From Petrotoga mexicana DSM 14811 (GTDB lineage: Bacteria; Thermotogota; Thermotogae; Petrotogales; Petrotogaceae): a stretch of DNA of 64,000 nt. Position 1 is the first letter of the stretch, and each line of letters begins with the position of its first letter. The stretch lies in NCBI RefSeq assembly GCF_002895565.1, contig NZ_AZRN01000032.1, positions 62,001-126,000 on the forward strand. The letters run 5' to 3'. Below the pieces are notes generated by a model. The model did not search any database, was not told where the DNA came from, and worked only from the letters and a program-made list of their open reading frames with translations. Positions 1-8,645 of this stretch are shown here, piece after piece. The position numbers were made by a program, and so were the translations under genes.

Positions 1-1
1 A

Positions 2-1477
2 TATCAAACAGTAGAAAAGGTAGACGAAGAATTCGAAAAAGTAAAAGATATGTGGAACGAAATGCTTTCAAAATTTACTGTTGAAACACCAGATAAAGCC
101 TTGGATTTTATGCTAAATAACTGGTTGAAGTACCAAGCTATTTCAGGAAGGTTATGGGGAAGGTCTGCCTATTATCAAACTGGTGGGGCGTACGGTTTTA
201 GAGATCAACTTCAAGATAGTCAGATATTTTTGTATGTGGATCCCGAACAAACCAAAAATCAGATAAAACTTCACGCAGCTCACCAATTCAAAGATGGAAG
301 TGTGTACCATTGGTGGCATCCCATTTCTGAACTCGGTTACAAGAATAATATATCGGATAACAGATTATGGTTGCCTTTTGTTGTTTTAAGGTTTTTAAAA
401 GAAACTAGTGATTTAGAATTTTTGAAAGAAAATATAAAGTTCCTGGATGGTGGGGAGTCTTCTCTATACGACCATTGTATTAGAGCAATTCACTACAATT
501 TAAATCATATGAGCCCAAGAGGACTTCCTTTAATAGGTGATGGAGACTGGAATGATGGTATGAACGCTGTTGGCACCCAGGGTAAAGGGGAAAGTATTTG
601 GCTTGGACATTTCTTGTACGGTATTTTAAAAGATTTCTCTGTTGTCTGTAAGAAAATGGGAGATTTAGCAAATATGCAAAGGTTTATGGACGAAGCTGAA
701 AAGCTTAAAGAAAACATCAACAAATACGCCTGGGATGGAGAATGGTACGTAAGGGCATTCAAAGACAACGGGGAACCGATTGGAAGCAAACAAAATAGTG
801 AAGGTAAGATATTTTTAAATGCACAAACTTGGGCAATAATCAACGGTACCGCAACACAAACACGAAGTGAAACAGCTTATCGATCAGCAAAAAAGTACCT
901 GTTTAAAGATTATGGACCACTTCTTTTTCAACCGGCGTTTGCTAAACCTGATCCAGAAATTGGATATCTAAGCAGATACGCCGCGGGAGTTAGGGAAAAT
1001 GGCGGATTGTACACTCATGCAGGTACGTGGGCGATATTAGCAGCCTCAAAGATGAAAGATCCTGATACATATAAAATCTACAAAAGCTTCATGCCTATTT
1101 ATAGGGGTTTGGAACCAGATAAATACTTAGCTGAACCATATGTTACTCCAGGTAACGTTGATGGACCAGATTCCCCCTATTTTGGAAGAGGAGGGTGGAC
1201 TTGGTATACAGGATCAGCAGCTTGGTATTTTATAGTTGCGATTGAGGGAATTATTGGACTAAAAGCCGAATGGGAAGGGTTAAAAATAGAACCTTTATTC
1301 CCCGAAGAATGGAAAGAAGTAAAAGTAAAGAGAATATTCAGGGGAAAACAGTTGAACATAACTTACAAAAAAAGTGATGAGAAAAAGATCATAGTTAACG
1401 GTGTAGAAATTGATGGAAACATTATTAATCCGGAATTACTTGAAGAAAATGTTTTGAATGTTGAGGTACTTTTTTAG
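2..1477 (+). CDS. GH94 sugar phosphorylase, C-terminal part (gene enters from left edge)
   Basis: The reading frame is open from base 2, so the gene starts upstream of the window and only about 490 C-terminal residues are seen. Glycoside hydrolase family 94 enzymes phosphorolyse beta-glucosides such as cellobiose to glucose-1-phosphate plus a shorter sugar in the cytoplasm. Family marks visible are GGAYGFRDQLQDS near nt 181-220 and GDGDWNDGMN near nt 535-565, whose Asp is the general acid in this family, followed by the usual all-alpha barrel sequence and a C-terminal beta domain. The end overlaps the leader of the binding-protein gene, so phosphorylase and importer probably form one catabolic operon. 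The exact disaccharide (cellobiose, laminaribiose, chitobiose) cannot be told without the N-terminal half. Confidence 0.88.
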   Translation, partial: YQTVEKVDEEFEKVKDMWNEMLSKFTVETPDKALDFMLNNWLKYQAISGRLWGRSAYYQTGGAYGFRDQLQDSQIFLYVDPEQTKNQIKLHAAHQFKDGSVYHWWHPISELGYKNNISDNRLWLPFVVLRFLKETSDLEFLKENIKFLDGGESSLYDHCIRAIHYNLNHMSPRGLPLIGDGDWNDGMNAVGTQGKGESIWLGHFLYGILKDFSVVCKKMGDLANMQRFMDEAEKLKENINKYAWDGEWYVRAFKDNGEPIGSKQNSEGKIFLNAQTWAIINGTATQTRSETAYRSAKKYLFKDYGPLLFQPAFAKPDPEIGYLSRYAAGVRENGGLYTHAGTWAILAASKMKDPDTYKIYKSFMPIYRGLEPDKYLAEPYVTPGNVDGPDSPYFGRGGWTWYTGSAAWYFIVAIEGIIGLKAEWEGLKIEPLFPEEWKEVKVKRIFRGKQLNITYKKSDEKKIIVNGVEIDGNIINPELLEENVLNVEVLF

Positions 1478-1523
1478 AAAAATATCAAAAAACCGTAAAA
1501 TTACTATTAGGAGGTGTAGAAAG

Positions 1524-2723
1524 ATGAGAAAGGCATTGGTTGTTTTGAGTGTTGTGATGTTGATGGTTTCGTTAAACTTCGGTGCAACAACGATCACCGT
1601 ATGGGGTATGGGTGAGGCAAAAGGTTTGAAGCAAGTGACTGAACTTTTCATGGAAGAATACCCGGAATATGAGGTTGATTTCCAAGCCATCCCCTGGTCA
1701 AATGCCTACGAAAAAATTTTAACGTCAATCGCAGGTAGACAAGTCCCGGATGTCGCCCAGATGGGAACAACTTGGATGGCTCCGTTTGGAAGTATGGGGG
1801 CGTTTGAAGATTTAGCTCCATATATTGAAAATTCTGAAGTTGTAAAACCAGAAAATTTTTTCGAAGGCGCCTGGGAATCAGGGATAGTTATCGGAAAACA
1901 GTTTGGTATTCCTTGGCATGTGGATGTTAGAGCGATGTTCTATAGAACAGATTTATTAACACAAGTAGGTTACGATCATGCTCCTCAAACTTGGGATGAG
2001 TTATACGATGCAGTGAAAAAATTACATGAAAATGGTAGTAGATATGGCATATCACTTTATCAACCTCAGGATAACTACCAAATTTTCTTTCCATTTGTTT
2101 GGCAAAATGGTGGAGACATTTTTGATAGTGAAGGAAATGTGATAGTAGATCAACCTGAATTCGTTGAAGCCTTGGAATACTATACAAAATTTTTCACAGA
2201 AGGTTTGACCCCAATTTCTGGAAGTGGTAACATATTCCAAGATTTTGCTTCAGGTGATACACCAATCTATTTTTCAGGTCCATGGATGATTAATATGACT
2301 AGAGAGCAAACTCCACAAATAGATGGGAAATGGGATGTAGCATTAATGCCTGAGAAAAAAAGTAAAACTTCTTTTATGGGAGGTAGTAATTTAGTCATTT
2401 TCAGAGATTCCAAAAATAAAGAAGTCGCTTGGAAGTTTATTGAATTTGCATCAAGACCTGAAAACCAACTGTTGGCCTATCAAATTACAAATGAACTACC
2501 TGCAGTCCGTCAAGCATGGAAAGATCCTTTATTGCAAGCAGATCCGATGATAGCAACATTTGGTGAACAGTTGAATGATGCAAAAGCTCCTGTAAACGTA
2601 CCGGAATTCCATGAGATTGCAGCAGCGATTGATAACATGGTTCAACAAACAATTTATGCTAGAAAAACACCAGAACAAGCGGCTCAGGATTTGAAAAAAG
2701 AAATTGAAAAGATACTGAAATAA
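1524..2723 (+). CDS. Sugar ABC transporter substrate-binding protein (family 1)
   Basis: This is a 399-residue periplasmic sugar-binding protein of the MalE/UgpB type. The first 20 or so residues (MRKALVVLSVVMLMVSLNFG) are a signal peptide with no lipobox Cys. The mature protein begins TTITVWGM and continues with the family-1 pattern (LFMEEYPEYEVDFQAIPW, VPDVAQMGTTW, AWKFIEFASRPENQ). The start at 1524 is chosen because AGGAGGTG lies at about 1509-1516; the frame is open further upstream but lacks a ribosome site. It follows the GH94 gene by 46 bp and precedes two permease genes, suggesting uptake of the oligosaccharide cut by the phosphorylase. No ATPase is encoded in the cluster, so a shared MsmK/UgpC-type ATPase elsewhere is likely. 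Confidence 0.92.
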   Translation: MRKALVVLSVVMLMVSLNFGATTITVWGMGEAKGLKQVTELFMEEYPEYEVDFQAIPWSNAYEKILTSIAGRQVPDVAQMGTTWMAPFGSMGAFEDLAPYIENSEVVKPENFFEGAWESGIVIGKQFGIPWHVDVRAMFYRTDLLTQVGYDHAPQTWDELYDAVKKLHENGSRYGISLYQPQDNYQIFFPFVWQNGGDIFDSEGNVIVDQPEFVEALEYYTKFFTEGLTPISGSGNIFQDFASGDTPIYFSGPWMINMTREQTPQIDGKWDVALMPEKKSKTSFMGGSNLVIFRDSKNKEVAWKFIEFASRPENQLLAYQITNELPAVRQAWKDPLLQADPMIATFGEQLNDAKAPVNVPEFHEIAAAIDNMVQQTIYARKTPEQAAQDLKKEIEKILK

Positions 2724-2733
2724 TTTATTTTAT

Positions 2734-2766
2734 GCCCCTCTTTTTACGCAAAAAGGGGGGCTTTTG
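2734..2766 (+). terminator. Hairpin between binding-protein and permease genes
   Basis: A 12-bp stem (GCCCCTCTTTTT / AAAAAGGGGGGC with one G-T pair) with an ACGC loop, followed by TTTT. Its place between the binding-protein and permease genes is typical of a partial terminator or mRNA stabiliser that keeps binding protein in excess. Confidence 0.7.
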
Positions 2767-2800
2767 ATCAAAACTTTTTGATTATCAAGGAGAGATAAAA

Positions 2801-3676
2801 TTGAAGACCCCATTAAGAGCGATTATTAGTTTCATAGGACCTTCAATAATATTATTGATGATTTTCATGTTAATACCTATAGTAGTTTCGTTGATAATAA
2901 GCTTCACTGATTTCGATGTTTATGCCATATATGATTGGGGAAAAGCGAGTTTTATAGGCTTTGAAAATTATGTAAACTTAATGCATGATCCCCTTTTTTG
3001 GAGGGCATTATTAAATACATTATACGCATTAGTTGTTGCGATGCCTTTAACGGTAGTTTTATCTTTAAGTTTTGCTGCCCTTATAAACAGGGAAGCCACG
3101 CATTTTAAAAATTTTTTTAAAGTAAGTTTTTATCTACCTTCCATCACAAACACAGTCGCAATCGCCATCGTATGGGCTTGGATGTTTAATCCCGATTACG
3201 GATTAATAAATTGGTTTTTAGGTTTTTTTGGAATACAAGGACCCAATTGGTTAGGAGATCCCCTTTGGGCAATGCCATCGGTAATAATGCTTGTAGTTTG
3301 GAAAGCAGTTGGTTACAACGTTATTCTCTTCACAGCTGGCTTACAAAATATACCAGACTATCTATATGAAGCTGCCGAGTTGGATGGTGCTTCAAGATTT
3401 CAGCAATTTTTACATGTTACCATTCCATCGTTGAGGCCAACAATATTTTTCGTTACAGTTATGACTGTAATAGGTTATTTGCAATTATTTGAAGAACCAT
3501 ACATGTTAACGGCAGGCGGACCTTTGAATGCTACTTTATCTATAGTTCTTTATCTATATAGACAGGGCTTTGAGTTCTTCAAATTAGGATATGCTTCTTC
3601 GATTGCCTTTGTGCTATTTTTAATGATATTTGCCTTAACCTTTATACAAATGAGAGCAAGAAGATTAGAAGTATAA
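2801..3676 (+). CDS. Sugar ABC transporter permease, MalF/UgpA type
   Basis: This 291-residue inner-membrane protein has six predicted hydrophobic segments. The cytoplasmic EAA loop (EAAELDGASRFQQF, about residues 191-204) docks the ATPase. The start is TTG at 2801 with AAGGAGAG a few bases upstream; no ATG fits. It forms the translocation channel as a heterodimer with the next permease. The substrate is inferred to be a beta-glucoside from the GH94 gene upstream. Confidence 0.92.
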   Translation: MKTPLRAIISFIGPSIILLMIFMLIPIVVSLIISFTDFDVYAIYDWGKASFIGFENYVNLMHDPLFWRALLNTLYALVVAMPLTVVLSLSFAALINREATHFKNFFKVSFYLPSITNTVAIAIVWAWMFNPDYGLINWFLGFFGIQGPNWLGDPLWAMPSVIMLVVWKAVGYNVILFTAGLQNIPDYLYEAAELDGASRFQQFLHVTIPSLRPTIFFVTVMTVIGYLQLFEEPYMLTAGGPLNATLSIVLYLYRQGFEFFKLGYASSIAFVLFLMIFALTFIQMRARRLEV

Positions 3677-3702
3677 AAGAGTATTGGTGAGGAGTGATAA
3701 TT

Positions 3703-4536
3703 ATGAGATCGAGAAAAGTTTCTCCCATAGAGCAAGTAGCGGTACATGGATTGTTGATTATTTGGTTGTTAATTTCAGTTATACCTTTTGTATGGATGGT
3801 TTCAACTTCTTTTAAAGGTCCCGGAGAAATTTATATATTTCCTCCAAGATGGATCCCTAAAAACCCTACTTTGAATAATTATATAGATTTATTTCAAGAA
3901 ATGAATTTTGGAAGGCCATTTTTGAATTCGGTTATCGTGTCTCTTTCTACAACATTTCTATCAGTTTTAGTAGCCACTATGGCAGGTTATGGATTCGCTA
4001 AATTTCGTTTTAAAAATAAAAATTTATTGTTTTTGTTCATCTTAGGGACGATAATGGTGCCTGGGCATATAACAATGATTCCAGTATTTTTATTGTTGTC
4101 ACAGTTGAATCTATTGAACACCTATTTGGGGTTAATATTACCAGCTATAGCAAATGCCTTCAACATATTTTTCATGAGACAATACATTATGGGTATACCT
4201 GATGAACTAATAGAAGCAGCAAAAATGGATGGGGCACATGAAGGATGGATATTTTTTAGAATAATTTTGCCTTTGGCAAGACCTGCAATGGCGGCAATAA
4301 CTATTTTCACTTTTACAGGTGCTTGGAACAGCTTTTTATGGCCATTAATTCTAGCGACTGATGAAAGTATGTATACACTTCCGGTCGCTGTATCTGTTTT
4401 ACAAGGGCAGTATGGTGAAAATATTGCAATGCAGATGGCAGGTTCGGTTATCGTAATTTTACCTCTTATAATCGTATTTTTACTCACTCAACGTTATTTC
4501 ATAAAAGGAATCACATTTACAGGAATGAAAGTCTAA
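3703..4536 (+). CDS. Sugar ABC transporter permease, MalG/UgpE type
   Basis: This 277-residue permease is the partner of the previous one. It has six hydrophobic segments and the EAA motif EAAKMDGAHEGWIFF, and ends ITFTGMKV as usual for the MalG side. I place the start at the ATG at 3703, preceded by GGTGAGGAG; a GTG at 3694 in the same frame lies inside the ribosome site. A gap of about 26 bp separates it from the first permease, consistent with translation from one mRNA. No ATPase gene follows, so the energising subunit must come from elsewhere. Confidence 0.92.
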   Translation: MRSRKVSPIEQVAVHGLLIIWLLISVIPFVWMVSTSFKGPGEIYIFPPRWIPKNPTLNNYIDLFQEMNFGRPFLNSVIVSLSTTFLSVLVATMAGYGFAKFRFKNKNLLFLFILGTIMVPGHITMIPVFLLLSQLNLLNTYLGLILPAIANAFNIFFMRQYIMGIPDELIEAAKMDGAHEGWIFFRIILPLARPAMAAITIFTFTGAWNSFLWPLILATDESMYTLPVAVSVLQGQYGENIAMQMAGSVIVILPLIIVFLLTQRYFIKGITFTGMKV

Positions 4537-4635
4537 AATAAAATGATTATATTTATAATACTATTCAATTATTATTAATAAATTACCTGTATAATAAAAG
4601 GGACTAAATTTATCCTAATTAAAGGAGGACTTTAG

Positions 4636-5250
4636 ATGGCAAAAGTCAACGTTATATTCTACAGTATGTATGGCCATATCTATCAAATGGCTAAAGCCGA
4701 AGCGGAAGGCGCAAAAGAAGTAGAAGGAACGAATGTTGAGATCTACCGAGTCCCTGAAACCGTTCCTGAAGATATTCTAATCCAATCTGGAGCTAAAAAG
4801 GCACAAGAACAATTTTCACATATTCCAATAGCAAATATGGATTCTCTAGTTGAAGCTGATGCGATAATTTTTGGTACTCCCACCAGATTTGGCATGATGG
4901 CGGCGCAAATGAGGCAATTCCTTGATACAACAGGTCCACTTTGGGCAAAGGGAAGTTTGGTTGGAAAAATAGGTAGTGTCTTTACTTCTACTAGTACTCA
5001 ACATGGGGGTCATGAATCTACTATTTTAAATTTTCATACAACGTTATTGCACCATGGAATGATTATTGTTGGAATTCCCTTTACTGAGCCAGATCTGAGC
5101 GATGTATCGAATATTCATGGGGGTTCACCGTATGGCGCCTCGGCAATTATCACCCAGAGCGATGAAAATAGACCTAATGAAATAGAACTTAATATTGCCA
5201 AAAGTCAGGGAAGAAGAGTAGCTGAAATAGCAAAAAAGCTTTTTGGTTGA
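4636..5250 (+). CDS. wrbA: WrbA-type NAD(P)H:quinone oxidoreductase (flavodoxin-like)
   Basis: This 204-residue flavodoxin-fold protein reduces quinones by two electrons using FMN and NAD(P)H, protecting against redox cycling. WrbA marks are the N-terminal YSMYGHIYQMAKAEAEGA (FMN phosphate loop), GTPTRFGMMAAQMRQFLD (about residues 77-94), the flavin-site loop TSTQHGGHESTI (about 116-127) and HGGSPYGASAI. AAAGGAGG precedes the ATG. It stands alone between the sugar operon and the nucleotide-sugar cluster and has its own terminator. An extended -10-like TGTATAAT lies in the 99-bp gap upstream, with no clear -35. Confidence 0.93.
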   Translation: MAKVNVIFYSMYGHIYQMAKAEAEGAKEVEGTNVEIYRVPETVPEDILIQSGAKKAQEQFSHIPIANMDSLVEADAIIFGTPTRFGMMAAQMRQFLDTTGPLWAKGSLVGKIGSVFTSTSTQHGGHESTILNFHTTLLHHGMIIVGIPFTEPDLSDVSNIHGGSPYGASAIITQSDENRPNEIELNIAKSQGRRVAEIAKKLFG

Positions 5251-5313
5251 TATTTTGAAGAATAAACTCAAGGAGTACAATATCGGCTTTAAGAAACTTT
5301 TGAAAATTTTTGA

Positions 5314-5346
5314 AGGCGCACAAATTGTGCGTCTTTATTTTTTTTG
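5314..5346 (+). terminator. Rho-independent terminator after wrbA
   Basis: GGCGCACAA/TTGTGCGTC forms a hairpin (stem about 8 bp with one G-T pair) directly followed by a T-rich run (TTTATTTTTTTT). Confidence 0.8.
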
Positions 5347-5361
5347 AATTTAAAACTTCAA

Positions 5362-5390
5362 TTGACTTTTAAAAAAATAATTGTTATAAT
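5362..5390 (+). promoter_or_regulatory. Sigma-A-type promoter of the nucleotide-sugar operon
   Basis: The -35 box TTGACT (5362-5367), a 17-bp spacer and the -10 box TATAAT (5385-5390) are near consensus. Transcription would start about 5397, some 50 bases before the preferred start codon at 5446. Confidence 0.75.
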
Positions 5391-5445
5391 TAATTATGAT
5401 TATTCACTTGGTGTATGAATGAAAAGATTAGAGGTGATCTTCCCA

Positions 5446-6099
5446 ATGCTAAATATTCAAAATTACACTTTTTTCAACCCTTCTCCAAACTTTCGAGAAA
5501 TGATGATCTTAAAGTTAATTTCTCAAGAAAACGATATTTCTCAAGAGACAATGGCAAAAAAAGTAGGGGTTGTCCCATCGATGATAAACAAGTATTTAAA
5601 GGATTTTGAAGAGAATGGAAATATTATAAAAAGCGGTGAAAACAAACGTAATATGAGTTATGAGCTCACAGAGGCGGGAAAAAAGAGGTTGCAATTTTTA
5701 ACCCTCAGTTTCGTTGATGAGGTTTCTGAGCTGTACACAGAAACCAAAGACTCCTTCAAAAAAGTTTTTCAAACTCTTAAAAAAGATAATTTAAAGGATA
5801 TTCTTTTATATGGTGCAGGGGTTGTTGGAGGGATTGTACTAAAGGTTTTGAAGGATGAAAATATTAATATAATTGGATTTTTGGATGATTCTCCTTCAAA
5901 GCAAGGAGATAAGCTCCAAGGAATAGATATTTACCCGCCGGAAAAAGCCAAAGAGTTAACCTATGATGCCCTCATAATAGCTTCGTTTAGGAAGTCAGAG
6001 AAAATATTGGAAAAGGCAACGGAAAGAAATTTGGAAAAATTGTACGTTTTTAAGATAGATGAGGAAGGCAATATTTCTTTGGAGGGGGATATGAAATGA
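5446..6099 (+). CDS. Winged-helix regulator fused to a Rossmann-like sugar-nucleotide domain
   Basis: This protein has about 217 residues. The N-terminal third is a MarR/ArsR-like winged helix (ENDISQETMAKKVGVVPSMI then ENGNIIKSGENKRNMSYELT). The C-terminal half has a Rossmann-type fold with GAGVVGGIVLKVLK followed by IIGFLDDSPSKQGDKLQGI, as in the N-terminal part of CapD/PglD-like sugar-modifying proteins. I infer that it senses a nucleotide-sugar or NAD(H) and regulates the pathway genes that follow; this is not shown. The ATG at 5446 has GAGGTGAT at the right spacing; an in-frame ATG at 5419 has a weaker site. It overlaps the aminotransferase gene by 4 bp (ATGA). Confidence 0.8.
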   Translation: MLNIQNYTFFNPSPNFREMMILKLISQENDISQETMAKKVGVVPSMINKYLKDFEENGNIIKSGENKRNMSYELTEAGKKRLQFLTLSFVDEVSELYTETKDSFKKVFQTLKKDNLKDILLYGAGVVGGIVLKVLKDENINIIGFLDDSPSKQGDKLQGIDIYPPEKAKELTYDALIIASFRKSEKILEKATERNLEKLYVFKIDEEGNISLEGDMK

Positions 6100-7262
6100 A
6101 AGATAAGATGGAGGTTCCTCTTTTTGATTTAACAAGGCAATATGAAAAATTGAGAAAAGATGTTCTGAAGAAGTTGGATGCCGTTTTCACTTCTGGAAAC
6201 GTGGTTATGGGAAGTAATGTAAAAGCCTTAGAAGAGGAAATTGCGAAGTATATAAACGTAAAGTATGCTATCGGTGTTGCTAATGGTTCTGATGCCCTAA
6301 GAATATCGGTTCAAGCTCTGGGTATAAAAGAAGGAGATTACGTTATCACCACACCATATACTTTTTTTGCAACTGCAAGTGCAATTGTACTGAATGGAGC
6401 CACTCCTATATTTGTGGATATAGAAGATAAATACTACAACCTTGATTTGGATAAAGTCGAAGATTTGCTTGAAAATCATCCGGAAAAAGAAAAAATTAAA
6501 GCAATTATTCCTGTACACCTTTTTGGAAAAACCGTTGATTTAGAGAGATTGGAAAAAATAAGAGAGAATTACAACGTAAAAATCATAGAAGATGCCGCTC
6601 AATCTATTGGGTCTGTATGGCAGTACAAGAATGGCGAAAGAAAATTTAGTGGTAGTATAGGAGATTTGGGTATTTTTTCTTTCTTCCCAACAAAAAATCT
6701 GGGTGGTTATGGTGATGGTGGAATGGTTGTTACAAACGACGCGGATTTGGCAGATAAGGTCAGAAAATTAAGAGTCCATGGTGCAGCAAAAAAATATTAT
6801 CACGATGAAGTTGGTTACAATTCAAGATTAGACGAAGTTCAAGCCTCAATATTGAGAATAAAACTAAACAATTTAGATGAATACATTGATAAAAGAATAA
6901 AAAAGGCAAAAAATTATGAAGAATTATTTGAATTACATAACCTCAACGAAGATTTAAGTTATCCTGCTTATTTTAACGATAGAACCCATGTCTATCACCA
7001 ATATGTTGTCACTTTGAATAACCCCAAAGATAGGAATAAATTAAAAAAATTCTTAGAAAATAAAAGTGTTGGAACATCGATATACTATCCTCTTGGTTTG
7101 CACCTTCAAAAGTGCTTTGAGAACTTGGGTTATAAAGAAGGGGACTTCCCTGTAGCTGAAAAGGCATCTAAATCGACGATAGCTTTGCCAATGTTTCCAG
7201 AGCTCACCAAAAAAGAGCAGGAATACGTAGTTAAATGTATTAAAGAGTTTTTTTCAAAATAG
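6096..7262 (+). CDS. DegT/DnrJ/EryC1/StrS sugar aminotransferase (WbpE-like)
   Basis: This 388-residue PLP enzyme transaminates keto-sugar nucleotides. Family marks are VANGSDALRI and TPYTFFATASAI in the N-terminal half, the EDAAQSIGS segment that contacts the cofactor (about residues 167-175), and FSFFPTKNLGGYGDGG, whose Lys (about residue 203) forms the Schiff base. The C-terminal VYHQYVV and YYPLGLHLQKCF are also typical. Together with the UDP-GlcNAc dehydrogenase and the Gfo/Idh/MocA oxidoreductase downstream it fits the WbpE step, making the 3-amino-3-deoxy uronate. Other 3- or 4-keto hexose substrates cannot be excluded. Confidence 0.88.
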   Translation: MKDKMEVPLFDLTRQYEKLRKDVLKKLDAVFTSGNVVMGSNVKALEEEIAKYINVKYAIGVANGSDALRISVQALGIKEGDYVITTPYTFFATASAIVLNGATPIFVDIEDKYYNLDLDKVEDLLENHPEKEKIKAIIPVHLFGKTVDLERLEKIRENYNVKIIEDAAQSIGSVWQYKNGERKFSGSIGDLGIFSFFPTKNLGGYGDGGMVVTNDADLADKVRKLRVHGAAKKYYHDEVGYNSRLDEVQASILRIKLNNLDEYIDKRIKKAKNYEELFELHNLNEDLSYPAYFNDRTHVYHQYVVTLNNPKDRNKLKKFLENKSVGTSIYYPLGLHLQKCFENLGYKEGDFPVAEKASKSTIALPMFPELTKKEQEYVVKCIKEFFSK

Positions 7263-7312
7263 TTTTAGAATTCCTAAAAACAGTGTTATTTTAGAAAGGG
7301 GAGGACTAAAAA

Positions 7313-8620
7313 ATGGCATTACTAGACAAAATAAAAGATAAAACGGCAAAGGTAGGGGTAATAGGTTTAGGTTATGTGGGTTTACCTCTTGCGGTAGAAA
7401 AGGCAAAGGCAGGGTACCCTGTTTTAGGGTTCGATATTCAAAAAGAAAAGGTTGAAAAGGTCAACAAAGGAATAAATTATATTGGAGATATTGTAAATTC
7501 AGAGTTAGAAAAGCTAGTTGAAGATGGTTATCTAAGCGCCACAACTGATTATGATAGAATAAAGGAATGCGATTGTGTTATGATATGTGTTCCAACTCCT
7601 TTGAATAAATACAAACAACCTGATTTAAGTTTCGTTGTTGATTCAACAAAAGAGGTAGCAAAAAGGCTTCATCCAGAAATGTTAATTGTTTTAGAAAGCA
7701 CTACATATCCAGGAACCACCGAAGAAGTAATTCTGCCATTATTACAAGAATATGGGTTTAAGGTTGGAAAAGATTTTTATTTAGCTTTTAGTCCAGAGAG
7801 GGTAGATCCAGGAAATTTGATTTACAAGACCAAAAATACACCAAAAGTAGTCGGTGGAGTTACCGAAAAATGTACTTTACATGCAAAAACCCTCTATGAA
7901 AACGTATTAAACGCTGGTGTTTTCACCGTATCGTCCCCTAAGGAAGCAGAGATGTCAAAGATTTTGGAAAATACCTTTAGAATAGTGAATATTGGTCTCA
8001 TCAATGAAATGGCTATTTTAGCAAAGAAAATGGGAATAAATATCTGGCAGGTAATAGACGCAGCTGCTACAAAGCCTTTTGGGTTCATGCCTTTTTATCC
8101 CGGACCAGGTGTGGGCGGCCATTGTATTCCAATAGATCCTTTTTATTTAACGTATAAAGCTAGAGAGTTTGACTATCACACAAGGATAATAGAATTGGCA
8201 GGGGAAATAAACGATTATATGCCCGAGTACGTAATCGAAAGACTAATGGACATTTTAAACGAAAATAAAAAGTGTTTGAATGGTTCCAAAATATTGATGT
8301 TAGGGGTGAGTTATAAAAACGATATAGACGATTTAAGAGAGTCTCCTGCATTGAAAATTTTGGAGCTTTTGGAAAAAAAGGGTGCAGAAGTAAAGATTCA
8401 TGACCCATATATAAAAAATTTTTCTCACAAAGGAATAGAGTATAAAACGGTAGATTTAACAAAAGAATTGTTAGAGGAATCAGATGCGGTCTTAATTACT
8501 ACCGGACATAAAAAGGTGGATTACAATTTTGTTTTGGAAAATGCCGATATAGTTTTCGATACAAAAAATATCACAAAAGGACTTAGAGAGAAGTATCCAG
8601 AAAAAGTTTCTCTATTATAA
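7313..8620 (+). CDS. UDP-N-acetylglucosamine 6-dehydrogenase (WbpA/WecC family)
   Basis: This 435-residue enzyme oxidises the C6 hydroxyl of a UDP-HexNAc to the uronate, using 2 NAD+. The N-terminal Rossmann motif is GVIGLGYVGLPLA (about residues 15-27). ESTTYPGTTEE and FSPERVDPGN are in the middle, and the catalytic Cys is in GPGVGGHCIPIDPFYL (about residue 270). The C-terminal domain has LGVSYKNDIDDLRESPA. The YPG and ERVDPGN pattern favours the UDP-GlcNAc/ManNAc branch over UDP-glucose. GGGGAGG precedes the ATG. It is the first step of the inferred UDP-GlcNAc(3N)A route. Confidence 0.9.
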   Translation: MALLDKIKDKTAKVGVIGLGYVGLPLAVEKAKAGYPVLGFDIQKEKVEKVNKGINYIGDIVNSELEKLVEDGYLSATTDYDRIKECDCVMICVPTPLNKYKQPDLSFVVDSTKEVAKRLHPEMLIVLESTTYPGTTEEVILPLLQEYGFKVGKDFYLAFSPERVDPGNLIYKTKNTPKVVGGVTEKCTLHAKTLYENVLNAGVFTVSSPKEAEMSKILENTFRIVNIGLINEMAILAKKMGINIWQVIDAAATKPFGFMPFYPGPGVGGHCIPIDPFYLTYKAREFDYHTRIIELAGEINDYMPEYVIERLMDILNENKKCLNGSKILMLGVSYKNDIDDLRESPALKILELLEKKGAEVKIHDPYIKNFSHKGIEYKTVDLTKELLEESDAVLITTGHKKVDYNFVLENADIVFDTKNITKGLREKYPEKVSLL

Positions 8621-8645
8621 AAAGTTAAAAAGTAGGTGATATTCC

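Noticed and set aside
1458-1523. Longer sugar-binding protein start at 1458
   Set aside because: It would add a basic stretch before the signal peptide and overlap the GH94 end; AGGAGG fixes the start at 1524.
5419-5446. Upstream ATG for the winged-helix/Rossmann regulator
   Set aside because: The ATG at 5446 has GAGGTGAT at proper spacing, whereas 5419 has only a weak site; not excluded.
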